DNA of 25,752 nt from a virus. Positions 7,032 to 13,526 of the stretch are shown in pieces; within the stretch, counting starts at the first letter, position 1, and each line of letters opens with the position of its first letter. The DNA lies in IMG/VR virus record IMGVR_UViG_3300023297_001550, positions 1 through 25,752 of that record; one strand, written 5' to 3'. The position numbers and the translations under genes were made by a program. Below the pieces are notes generated by a model. The model saw only the letters and a list, made by a program, of their open reading frames with translations. It made no database searches and was not told the origin of the DNA.

Positions 7032-7067
7032 ATTATCAATAATGAGCAAATGGACTTCAGGAGAATT

Positions 7068-8432
7068 ATGAGCAATCAAAAAAGAGAGAGAATTTTAGCG
7101 GGTGGTGGTTTTTTATCAATAAATAAAATCTTTTTGAAACATCTTGGTGCGGATATGTCATGTTTTTTATCTATCCTTCTTGAATGGCATAATTATTTAA
7201 TCGAAAAAAATAAAATGCCAGAAGATGGATATTTCTTTTTAGAACAAGTCCGTATTGAAAAAACAATCAGGTTATCAAGTTTCCAACAACGTCAAATTTT
7301 AAACTCTTTTAAAGAATGGGGTTTTATACTTGCAGAACGCAGAAACATCCCTCCTAAATATTGGTATTTCATTAATGAAGATCGGCTAATACAGTTTTTT
7401 AATTACTTAAACTTTAAAGGTTTAGAAATTAAAGGTTTAAACATTAAAGAACTAAATCTATATTATAATAAGACTAATTTTAATAATACTAATATAGATA
7501 CTAATACTTCTAAAGAAGTATTTAAAAGGGTTTCTAACGAAACCCCAAATGATTCTTTAATTCCAAGAAGGAAAAGAACTTCCAGAGACAGATTACAATT
7601 ACAACAAAAGTTTAGAAGAAAAGATATAAGAAAAACCTCCATTAATCATTCCATACCCGGTTACGTGATAAATATAATTAATCAATGGAATAAAAATCTA
7701 TCAACAACAACCCATAAATTAGATTTAGAAAATCCCTCCAAAACAATCAAATCCATTCATCAATATTTAACTCAATTAAAGACCGGTAAAATGTCCGGTT
7801 TAAATTCTATCTGGTTAAAAAAGAATAAAATTCCAAATTCCTTTTTAACCCGTAAATGGACCGAAGAAGAATTATGTACTGGAATTGAGCATCTATCTAA
7901 ATATTCTCAGAACGATTATTGGCCCCCAAATAAAATAAATAATCCCTGGATCAAATCCCTGCCAGGTTTATTATATAATTCGACGCAAAGAAATTCCCTG
8001 TTCTTGCAAGTCATGAATAATCCACCAAAGAAATTATCAGAACAAAAAATAATTAATCATCCAAATATGGCAGCATTATTTATCAAGGCAAATATATGGA
8101 TGGATAGAACCCCTCCAAGTGAATGTGATGTTGACCGGGTTTTGGATGGCCTATTCCCTTTTGTCCGCGAAATGAAAATAAAAATTAAAAGGATGGAGGG
8201 CAAGGTTGATCCAAGAAGTCTAAATGGGTCAGGCCGGTTCACATCTATGTTTTGGCAGCGTTATATCGAATTTATTGAAACCTCCAGTATTGTTTTGAAT
8301 GATGCCTGGCAACTAAACATAAAAGGCTGGGTGTTTGAAAAATATTTAAAAGACATCTGGGATCAGATACAATCCGATGGTTCCACCCTAAATCCTCTAA
8401 TAGTTCTAAAAAAGCTTTTAAATAACCTTTAA
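7068..8432 (+). CDS. Putative winged-helix replication initiator / replisome organiser
   Basis: 454 residues from ATG 7068, which has AGGAG at 7059-7063; earlier in-frame starts (TTG 7029, ATG 7050) lack a site and 7029 overlaps the cloverleaf. The N-terminal 100 residues (SCFLSILLEWHNYLIEK; DGYFFLEQVRIEKTIRLSS; QILNSFKEWGFILAERR; PPKYWYFIN) follow the pattern of phage replication proteins of the O/DnaD/RepA type: a winged helix with a conserved tryptophan/tyrosine wing ending in a WYxIN strand. A basic Thr/Asn-rich linker follows (about 135-195), then a helical C-terminal domain that I do not recognise. Its position just before the DnaB-like helicase suggests origin binding and helicase loading, by analogy only. 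Confidence 0.6.
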   Translation: MSNQKRERILAGGGFLSINKIFLKHLGADMSCFLSILLEWHNYLIEKNKMPEDGYFFLEQVRIEKTIRLSSFQQRQILNSFKEWGFILAERRNIPPKYWYFINEDRLIQFFNYLNFKGLEIKGLNIKELNLYYNKTNFNNTNIDTNTSKEVFKRVSNETPNDSLIPRRKRTSRDRLQLQQKFRRKDIRKTSINHSIPGYVINIINQWNKNLSTTTHKLDLENPSKTIKSIHQYLTQLKTGKMSGLNSIWLKKNKIPNSFLTRKWTEEELCTGIEHLSKYSQNDYWPPNKINNPWIKSLPGLLYNSTQRNSLFLQVMNNPPKKLSEQKIINHPNMAALFIKANIWMDRTPPSECDVDRVLDGLFPFVREMKIKIKRMEGKVDPRSLNGSGRFTSMFWQRYIEFIETSSIVLNDAWQLNIKGWVFEKYLKDIWDQIQSDGSTLNPLIVLKKLLNNL

Positions 8433-8441
8433 ACCCTTACT

Positions 8442-8464
8442 TACGGCCAAAGGATAGGGCCGTA
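8442..8464 (+). terminator. Short GC hairpin after the initiator gene
   Basis: TACGGCC (8442-8448) pairs perfectly with GGCCGTA (8458-8464) around a 9-base loop, 10 bases after the initiator stop. Only three T residues follow before AAA, so termination would be weak; it may instead protect the 3' end of the upstream transcript or lie just ahead of the next promoter. Confidence 0.45.
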
Positions 8465-8522
8465 TTTAAACGATCTACTATAAATGTATATAAGGGTATA
8501 GATAAAAAATTATCGTTTAAAT
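8464..8522. promoter_or_regulatory. Promoter-like region bracketed by an 11-bp inverted repeat
   Basis: ATTTAAACGAT (8464-8474) and its perfect complement ATCGTTTAAAT (8512-8522) flank an AT-rich core. The left arm contains TTTAAA (8465-8470), and TATAAG at 8489-8494 lies 18 bases further on, a near match to the TTTAAA-17-TATAAT promoter class. As at 4419-4476, a CGAT/CTA arm precedes the core and TAGAT/ATCG follows it, suggesting a shared regulator or a shared RNA fold. It would serve the helicase-queDE block. Confidence 0.5.
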
Positions 8523-8550
8523 TTGAGCGAATAACAAAGGGAGAGCAAAA

Positions 8551-8838
8551 ATGAAGATAGAAGAATATATTAATAAACGCGAAAAAATAAAACAAAAGGC
8601 ATTTAAAGATATAACTAAATTAATGTATCAATATGCAGAAAAAAATAATTCTGTAAAAATTGGAGATATAATCACAGATCATATTGGATCTATAAAGGTC
8701 GAAAAAATATTTTTATATAGAAGTGAATTAGAACCATCTTTTATTTATTCGGGGAAAAGATATACTAAATTCAACAAGCCGTTTAAATCAGGAGAAAAGA
8801 CCCGCATATATCAAATAAATTTGAGAGATAATTCATAA
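8551..8838 (+). CDS. Hypothetical protein ahead of the helicase
   Basis: 95 residues, not recognised. AAAGGGAG precedes the ATG. A lysine-rich helical N-terminus (EYINKREKIKQKAFKDITKL) is followed by a beta-rich part (VKIGDIITDHIGSIKVEKIF) that reads like a small SH3-like or barrel domain. The stop overlaps the helicase ATG by one base (TAATG), so the two are probably translationally coupled. Confidence 0.6.
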   Translation: MKIEEYINKREKIKQKAFKDITKLMYQYAEKNNSVKIGDIITDHIGSIKVEKIFLYRSELEPSFIYSGKRYTKFNKPFKSGEKTRIYQINLRDNS

Positions 8839-10370
8839 TGGCAATTAATCGACGAAACCCTCCGGATGCTAAAATTGAGCGGAATATATTAACGGGCATG
8901 ATCATCAGTAATGATTTTCTATCGGGTATTAGGTCAATGTGGACCCCGACCTGCCTGCTGGCAAAGGACTCGCAAATAATAGGGCAATGGTGCATAGAAT
9001 ATTTTGACCAATACGAAGGTGCCCCCGGCCAGCATATTGAGGATATTTTCAGAAGCAAAAAAGACACAGATATATCCCCAGAAGTAGCAGACAATATTGA
9101 ATCATTCCTATCACAATTATCGGAAGAATATTCCAGAGGCCCAAAATTCAATGCCGCATATGCTTTGGATAGTGCGGAAAAACATTTCAGATTGTCTCAT
9201 CTGCAAAGTATCAAATATGATCTATCCAGGGCTGTAACAGCTGGCAGGATAGAAGAAGCAGAGGCATTGCTAAAAGGATTTGAAAGAGTTGAGAGGGTGA
9301 GAGCAAAAGGTGTTGATCCTTTACGAGATAAAGAAGCTTTGAAAAATGCATTCAATCCTCAATCCTCAGATATTCTTTTTCAATTACCCGGCGAACTTGG
9401 GGCAACAATCGGGCCATTTGAACGTAATCATTTATTCGGAGTCATAGGACAACAGGGAATTGGCAAAACATGGTGGCTATGGTGGATAGCTGAACGAGCT
9501 GCTATGGCTGGGCTAAATGTCGTCTTTGTGTCTTTGGAAATGACAGAGCGACAAATGATCAAACGAATTCAATCAGGGATAACCGGTCTACCCAAGAAAA
9601 AGTATGCCGGGAATATAAGGGTGCCGGTGTTTGATTGCACTTTGAATCAAATCGGTGAATGTTCAAAAAGAGAATCAAAAATACCGTTATGGAATCCGAA
9701 TAAAGAGGATGGTGAGAAACCCACTTTTGAAACAGCTCCCAGGAATTATGTTCCATGCACCAAATGCAAAGGCACCTACAAATTTGATATGAATTCCTGG
9801 TGGAGAACAATTACCAGGGAAGAAATAAGTGCCGCCAAAGTTCTGAAAAAAGCAAATAAAATGCAACAGTTTTTAAAACGATCTGGTAAAATTAAATTGG
9901 TTTCATATCCGCCCCAGACCTTAACAATATCCGAAATGAAAGCCTATCTATATAATTTAGAGCATTACGAAAATTTTATTGTGGATGTATTGGTGACAGA
10001 TTATGCCGATGAATTCTTACCGGAGGATCAATATGGTCAGTATCGACATAGCATCTCCGGCATATGGGCCGGACATAAGGCTATTGCAGGGGATAGGAAA
10101 ATTGCAGTAGTGACTGGCTCACAATCAAACACTGCCCGGACTGGTAAGGATATTCAAAAAGGGGACTGGGCTGAAGATATTTCTAAACTTGGGAAGATTG
10201 ATGGGGCAATGGCGATTAACCAACCCGAATGTGATAAAAAACGAAACCTGGCAAGAATCAAAATGCTGAAACTAAGGCATGATGAAGAAATTGAATCAAC
10301 AGTTACGGTTTTACAACAGCTTCAAATTGGCAAGATATACCTTGATAGCTGCGTAGGAGAAATAAAATAA
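8838..10370 (+). CDS. DnaB-like replicative helicase with a zinc-finger insertion
   Basis: 510 residues. The N-terminal helical domain (residues 1-150) resembles the DnaB N-domain/linker. The RecA-like core has Walker A GQQGIGKT at 204-211, followed by NVVFVSLEMTERQM, the DnaB/RadA-type H1a pattern, and Walker B VLVTDYADE with Asp388. Unusually, four cysteines (267, 275, 307, 310; the last pair in PCTKCKG) lie between these motifs in a segment absent from standard DnaB, suggesting a zinc-binding insert. The conserved C-terminal core continues with TGSQSNTARTG and KMLKLRHDEE. It should unwind the phage fork as a hexamer and pair with the primase at 4719 and the initiator at 7068. ATG overlaps the previous stop. 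Confidence 0.87.
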   Translation: MAINRRNPPDAKIERNILTGMIISNDFLSGIRSMWTPTCLLAKDSQIIGQWCIEYFDQYEGAPGQHIEDIFRSKKDTDISPEVADNIESFLSQLSEEYSRGPKFNAAYALDSAEKHFRLSHLQSIKYDLSRAVTAGRIEEAEALLKGFERVERVRAKGVDPLRDKEALKNAFNPQSSDILFQLPGELGATIGPFERNHLFGVIGQQGIGKTWWLWWIAERAAMAGLNVVFVSLEMTERQMIKRIQSGITGLPKKKYAGNIRVPVFDCTLNQIGECSKRESKIPLWNPNKEDGEKPTFETAPRNYVPCTKCKGTYKFDMNSWWRTITREEISAAKVLKKANKMQQFLKRSGKIKLVSYPPQTLTISEMKAYLYNLEHYENFIVDVLVTDYADEFLPEDQYGQYRHSISGIWAGHKAIAGDRKIAVVTGSQSNTARTGKDIQKGDWAEDISKLGKIDGAMAINQPECDKKRNLARIKMLKLRHDEEIESTVTVLQQLQIGKIYLDSCVGEIK

Positions 10371-10391
10371 CCAATAAAAAGGAGAAAGAAA

Positions 10392-10775
10392 ATGGTATCA
10401 ATAACAAAGATTTATGAATTTGAAGCCGCCCATCATTTGCCCCATCATAAAGGAGCTTGCCATCAACTGCATGGGCATTCGTATCGTTTAGAAATAACGA
10501 TATCAGGGTCAATTCAGGTTGACGGTCCAAGCAGAGGAATGATTATGGATTTTTCTGTATTGAAAGGAATGATTGAAAACCTACCAATAGCTACACTTGG
10601 CAAATTAGATCATAGCAATCTCAACGATTATTACGACAATCCAACCGCCGAAATCATGGTGCATAAAATAGCAAGAGATATAGAATTAATGCTGTGGGAG
10701 GAATCAATTACACTTGAGCGGGTGCGGCTGTGGGAAACAAAAACCTCATACGCAACATGGGAGAATTACAAATGA
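10392..10775 (+). CDS. queD: QueD, 6-carboxytetrahydropterin synthase
   Basis: 127 residues, the usual length for the 6-pyruvoyl-tetrahydropterin synthase family. The zinc ligands are His14 in FEAAHHLP and His27 and His29 in QLHGHSY; catalytic Cys23 lies in ACHQLHGH. The LDHSNLND motif supplies His74, PTAE and VRLWET (Glu115) complete the active site, all matching the bacterial QueD pattern. It converts dihydroneopterin triphosphate to 6-carboxytetrahydropterin, the second step toward 7-deazaguanines (preQ0). AAAAGGAG lies 7-10 bases before the ATG. It overlaps queE as ATGA, so the two are coupled. In phages these genes usually serve 7-deazaguanine DNA modification rather than tRNA queuosine. 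Confidence 0.93.
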   Translation: MVSITKIYEFEAAHHLPHHKGACHQLHGHSYRLEITISGSIQVDGPSRGMIMDFSVLKGMIENLPIATLGKLDHSNLNDYYDNPTAEIMVHKIARDIELMLWEESITLERVRLWETKTSYATWENYK

Positions 10776-11425
10776 TAAATATAAACGAAATATTCCAAAG
10801 CATCAATGGCGAAATTACTGCTTGGCATCAAGGATCATTGACGACATTCATCAGATTTGCCGGGTGTAATCTCTCATGTACCTACTGCGACGCCGCATCT
10901 GCCAGCGAGATCAATTCCAAATTATTACCATATCAGATTGTGGATATTGTTGAAAAGACAGGATGCAAACAGGTAACAATAACCGGAGGCGAACCCACCT
11001 TACAATATGATGAATTGCAGGAATTGCTCTATGGTTTAGTTTTGGCATTGCAATGCAAAATAACCGTTGAGACAAATGGAACCCATCCAATCCCGGAATG
11101 GATGGAAGATCATATTTCCTGGATAGTTGATTACAAATTTGACTATTCCCACAAAATGATTTATGGCAATTTTGAAAGATGCATCGATAATAATTGGTTG
11201 AAATTTGTAATAGATAAGGAACAGGATTTGCCTATGCTTGAATATTTATTTTCTACTCACCCAATTTTGCATAAAGCAAACGTCGCCATCGGCACCACCG
11301 GCAATGTTCCTCATGCTCAGATTGTTGATTTTCTGATAGACCGGAAACTTTTTAATTGTGTCCTAAACTATCAAATTCATAAGAAAATCTGGCCGATCAG
11401 AAAGGAGGGCAAAAAAATATTGTAA
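10772..11425 (+). CDS. queE: QueE, 7-carboxy-7-deazaguanine synthase (radical SAM)
   Basis: 217 residues from ATG 10772; an upstream in-frame ATG at 10730 lies inside queD and is not needed. The N-terminus INEIFQSINGE and the CxxxCxxC cluster motif (Cys32, Cys36, Cys39 in GCNLSCTYCD) are typical of QueE, as are TITGGEPTLQ, VETNG and the C-terminal QIHKKIWP. It uses SAM and a 4Fe-4S cluster to contract the QueD product to 7-carboxy-7-deazaguanine. The ATGA overlap with queD indicates coupled translation. QueC, FolE and a DNA-inserting DpdA are not in this window, so later steps would come from elsewhere in the phage or from the host. Confidence 0.93.
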   Translation: MININEIFQSINGEITAWHQGSLTTFIRFAGCNLSCTYCDAASASEINSKLLPYQIVDIVEKTGCKQVTITGGEPTLQYDELQELLYGLVLALQCKITVETNGTHPIPEWMEDHISWIVDYKFDYSHKMIYGNFERCIDNNWLKFVIDKEQDLPMLEYLFSTHPILHKANVAIGTTGNVPHAQIVDFLIDRKLFNCVLNYQIHKKIWPIRKEGKKIL

Positions 11426-11430
11426 GAAAA

Positions 11431-11459
11431 TTTAAATTTTTTTGATTTAAAACTATAAT
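11431..11459 (+). promoter_or_regulatory. Promoter, TTTAAA-17-TATAAT class, for the structured RNA
   Basis: TTTAAA at 11431-11436 and TATAAT at 11454-11459 with a 17-base spacer, then ATAGAT as in the site at 24207. It lies just after queE and would start transcription near 11466, giving an RNA of about 300 bases up to the intrinsic terminator at 11710-11767. Confidence 0.65.
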
Positions 11460-11465
11460 ATAGAT

Positions 11466-11767
11466 GAAAGGTATTTTAATTAATTTTATTTCAACGTAAA
11501 AATTGACGTAGCGAAAGGAGGATGTCATGCACCAATAAATTTGGTAACACCCTGCTCAAGTAGCAAATAGATTGCTTGTGCGGCCGACGGAACAAGATTG
11601 ACGACCGTCCTTGCCGCCTGGTCCCGGATGATTCATCGACATTGGCTGCACCGGTTAAATCCGGCAGAACCAACCGGGAAATCTAAGCAATAGCACTTGG
11701 GCAGGTTCCAATCCTGCCCCGGCCAAAGGAACAATCACCCATAGGGGTTGCCGGGGCAGGATTTTTT
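11466..11767 (+). ncRNA. Unassigned structured RNA (about 300 bases) in a 400-base gene-free gap
   Basis: No convincing gene lies between 11426 and 11827. The stretch 11550-11765 is clearly richer in G and C than the surrounding DNA and folds into successive stems: 11531-11535/11541-11545; 11562-11566/11572-11576; 11580-11584/11613-11617 enclosing 11586-11590/11605-11609; 11622-11627/11674-11679 enclosing TTGG-CTG..CCGG/CCGG-CAG..CCAA (11642-11673); and 11699-11705/11713-11719. It has its own promoter and ends in a strong terminator. AAGGAGG at 11515-11521 is followed by ATG 11527, encoding only MHQ before a stop; this may be a leader peptide or a decoy ribosome site. I do not recognise a known RNA class: it lacks the conserved cores of tmRNA, RNase P and group I introns as far as I can see. 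Confidence 0.6.
11699..11767 (+). terminator. Intrinsic terminator with a competing hairpin
   Basis: AATCCTGCCCCGGC (11710-11723) pairs perfectly over 14 bp with GCCGGGGCAGGATT (11750-11763), and a T run follows (11762-11767): a strong intrinsic terminator. The 5' arm can instead pair with GGGCAGG at 11699-11705 to make a 7-bp hairpin with loop TTCCAAT (11706-11712). The two hairpins are mutually exclusive because both use 11713-11719, the layout expected of an attenuator or riboswitch. It may simply be the end of the structured RNA, or it may control read-through into the gene at 11828. Confidence 0.75.
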
Positions 11768-11827
11768 AAAAAACAAAAATAAATAACCAATATAATAACC
11801 GAACAAAATTAAAAGGAGAATTTGAAA

Positions 11828-12430
11828 ATGCTTAAAAAAGACGTAACAAAGAAAATGCTGGTAGAAATCGCAGGCGCACTGAACAAGGTGATGGCCTATG
11901 AATCACCCATCGCCACTGACCGGAAAGTCCTCCGGAAAGACCTGTATGATGAAGTCGCAGATGCCGCCCAGGATATTGAACCCGCCGATCTTGAAAACGA
12001 AGCATTTACCCCTGACATCGTGACCTGGCTGAAAGTGATAGGCTGGGAAGCACCTGTTGCAACATCTGATGAGGAAACCGAGCCCGATCCCACAGAGATT
12101 GAAACTGAACCAGAAGAAACCGAGCCTGAAGATGCCCCGGAGCCCAAAAAGGAACCGGCAAAAGAAAAAAAGACTCCTGCCAAAAAGACTCCTGCCAAAA
12201 AGACTCCTGCCAAAGCAGACCCCGACGCCAAAAAAGATGAATTCGGATTTGGTATCGGCACCAAAAGAAACCTTTTTGCAGAATCCATTCGGGAAAATCC
12301 CATGACAATGGCCGAAGTTAAACAGGAAGACTGGAATGACCCGCCGCAATCATTTTATCAGGCATGGAGTGTTATCAAGGCGTCCGGCAAGGGTAAAACT
12401 GACGACAAAACAATGTCGATTTCGGAATAA
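11828..12430 (+). CDS. Acidic/lysine-rich linker protein with KKTPA repeats
   Basis: 200 residues. ATG 11828 lies about 9 bases after AAAGGAG; an in-frame TTG at 11822 is too close to it. An N-terminal helical domain (residues 1-75) is followed by a very acidic Glu/Pro/Thr stretch (about 80-112), then a basic repeat (KKTPAKKTPAKKTPAK) reminiscent of histone H1-like tails. A C-terminal domain follows (FGFGIGTKRNLFAESI; EDWNDPPQSFYQAWSVI). The opposed charges suggest a flexible linker that binds nucleic acid or partner proteins, but no function is recognised. It sits between the structured RNA and a hairpin at 12449, so it could be expressed alone. Base composition is more GC-rich than the following methyltransferase gene. 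Confidence 0.7.
   Translation: MLKKDVTKKMLVEIAGALNKVMAYESPIATDRKVLRKDLYDEVADAAQDIEPADLENEAFTPDIVTWLKVIGWEAPVATSDEETEPDPTEIETEPEETEPEDAPEPKKEPAKEKKTPAKKTPAKKTPAKADPDAKKDEFGFGIGTKRNLFAESIRENPMTMAEVKQEDWNDPPQSFYQAWSVIKASGKGKTDDKTMSISE
12167..12211 (+). repeat. Three tandem 15-base repeats
   Basis: AAAAAGACTCCTGCC occurs three times head to tail (12167-12181, 12182-12196, 12197-12211) without a mismatch, encoding the KKTPA repeat of the surrounding gene. Perfect identity at third codon positions points to recent expansion by replication slippage, so copy number probably varies between related phages. Confidence 0.9.
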
Positions 12431-12448
12431 TTCTTCCCCTTTCCAAAT

Positions 12449-12494
12449 ATTAATCCACCTATGATAATACAAAAAATGTTATGGGTGGATTAAT
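12449..12494 (+). terminator. 14-bp hairpin after the KKTPA gene
   Basis: 12449-12462 pairs with 12481-12494 over 14 positions with one G-T wobble (core TAATCCACC/GGGTGGATTA), with an 18-base AT-rich loop. TATTAT follows rather than a clean T run. It lies 18 bases after the stop of the gene at 11828 and 30 bases before the methyltransferase, so it is probably a terminator or mRNA-end stabiliser; both strands could use it. Confidence 0.6.
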
Positions 12495-12523
12495 TATTAT
12501 CCTGCATAGGAAATAACCAAATA

Positions 12524-13513
12524 ATGGGCATGATTCAAACAAATGAATTTAAAGGGTTACTTGGCGATATTATCCCGGAGACTCCAAAAATTAATAGGGA
12601 TAAATTATCTAATTTTCTTTATGAGAATTTAAAAGATATTTCTTTGATTGAGTTAGTTGGGTTATTAACAAATAAATATTCTGAAATCATAGAATATGTT
12701 AATTTATGCAAGGGGCTGAATACCTGCCAAAAAACATCTTTATTATTTAATCCACATCGACTTGATACAAAAACAAATTATTCAAAAGCATCCATTTATG
12801 AATCTTTAAAAAACAAATCATTTATAAATGGATTAGCACGGGCTTCTATCTTTAAAAATGGGAAAGTCAATGAATTATTATATCAAGTTCTTCAATTAGG
12901 AATAAATGGGATATCATATATAAATGAGTTCCCTCCACATAAATCAAGAGATTTGGCATATCAATTTGGGCTAAATTCAGAATCTAAAATATTAGACCCA
13001 TGCGCAGGTTGGGGTGGCAGAATGATCGGATTTTCCATTGTTTGTAATAATTATGAAGCGTTTGAGCCCTCTATAAAAACATATAATGGATTATTGAAAT
13101 TAGGAAAATTTATTCAAGGATTTAGAAATGAATTTAATCCTATTGTCCATTGCCTCCCATTTGAAGAATCAAGATTAAGAAAAAATAAATATGATTTCGC
13201 TATGACTTCACCTCCATATTATGACACAGAAAGATATTCTGGCGAAGAAACAAATTCATTAAACAGATATAAAACTTTTGAAAAATGGACAAATAATTTT
13301 TATTTACCATTAATCGAGAAAACAATGGGGTCCTTGAAACCAAATTGCACATTTGTTTTAAATATCGGATCAAGAAAATACCCATTAAATAAATTATTAT
13401 TATCTAATTTTACCAAGCAATACGAAATAAAAAAAATGAAATTTTCAATTAGTGGCAAGGCCGGATTAAACAAAAAAGGCGAAGGCGAAACATTCTATTC
13501 TATAACCAAATAA
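12524..13513 (+). CDS. DNA methyltransferase (amino-methylating, motif I before motif IV)
   Basis: 329 residues. The SAM-binding motif I is ILDPCAGWGGRM with Asp158, and the catalytic motif IV is TSPPYYDTERY at 228-233. The order I then IV differs from the beta-class enzyme encoded at 22794. SPPY-type motifs methylate exocyclic amino groups (N4-cytosine or N6-adenine); the target sequence cannot be read off. The first 150 residues are helical and may carry target recognition. No cognate nuclease is adjacent, so self-protection or regulation is more likely than restriction. It is markedly AT-richer than its neighbours and its ribosome site is weak (AGGAAA about 10 bases upstream), which suggests later acquisition. 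Start could also be ATG 12530. Confidence 0.85.
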   Translation: MGMIQTNEFKGLLGDIIPETPKINRDKLSNFLYENLKDISLIELVGLLTNKYSEIIEYVNLCKGLNTCQKTSLLFNPHRLDTKTNYSKASIYESLKNKSFINGLARASIFKNGKVNELLYQVLQLGINGISYINEFPPHKSRDLAYQFGLNSESKILDPCAGWGGRMIGFSIVCNNYEAFEPSIKTYNGLLKLGKFIQGFRNEFNPIVHCLPFEESRLRKNKYDFAMTSPPYYDTERYSGEETNSLNRYKTFEKWTNNFYLPLIEKTMGSLKPNCTFVLNIGSRKYPLNKLLLSNFTKQYEIKKMKFSISGKAGLNKKGEGETFYSITK

Positions 13514-13526
13514 GGAGAAAATAAAC

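Noticed and set aside
11491-11673. 60-codon open frame on the minus strand in the gene-free gap
   Set aside because: No ribosome site, unremarkable protein, and it lies across the stems of the structured RNA, which explain the base pattern better.
11699-11725. T-arm-like hairpin (7-base loop TTCCAAT) followed by CCGGCCA, suggesting a tRNA or tmRNA 3' end
   Set aside because: No matching 5' acceptor strand, D-arm or anticodon arm with proper spacing was found, and the same bases form the terminator stem.
11765-11796. TTTAAA followed by TATAAT upstream of the 11828 gene
   Set aside because: The spacer is 20 bases and the TTTAAA is the tail of the terminator T run; too far from the 17-base pattern to call a promoter.
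12167-12211. Tandem repeats considered as a CRISPR or iteron array
   Set aside because: Units are 15 bases, directly abutting without spacers, and multiples of three inside a gene, so they are a coding repeat.
11896-12349. Long minus-strand open frames of 135 and 148 codons opposite the KKTPA gene
   Set aside because: They are Ser/Gly/Phe-rich complements of the acidic and lysine-rich repeats, with no start signals; the + strand gene has a good ribosome site.
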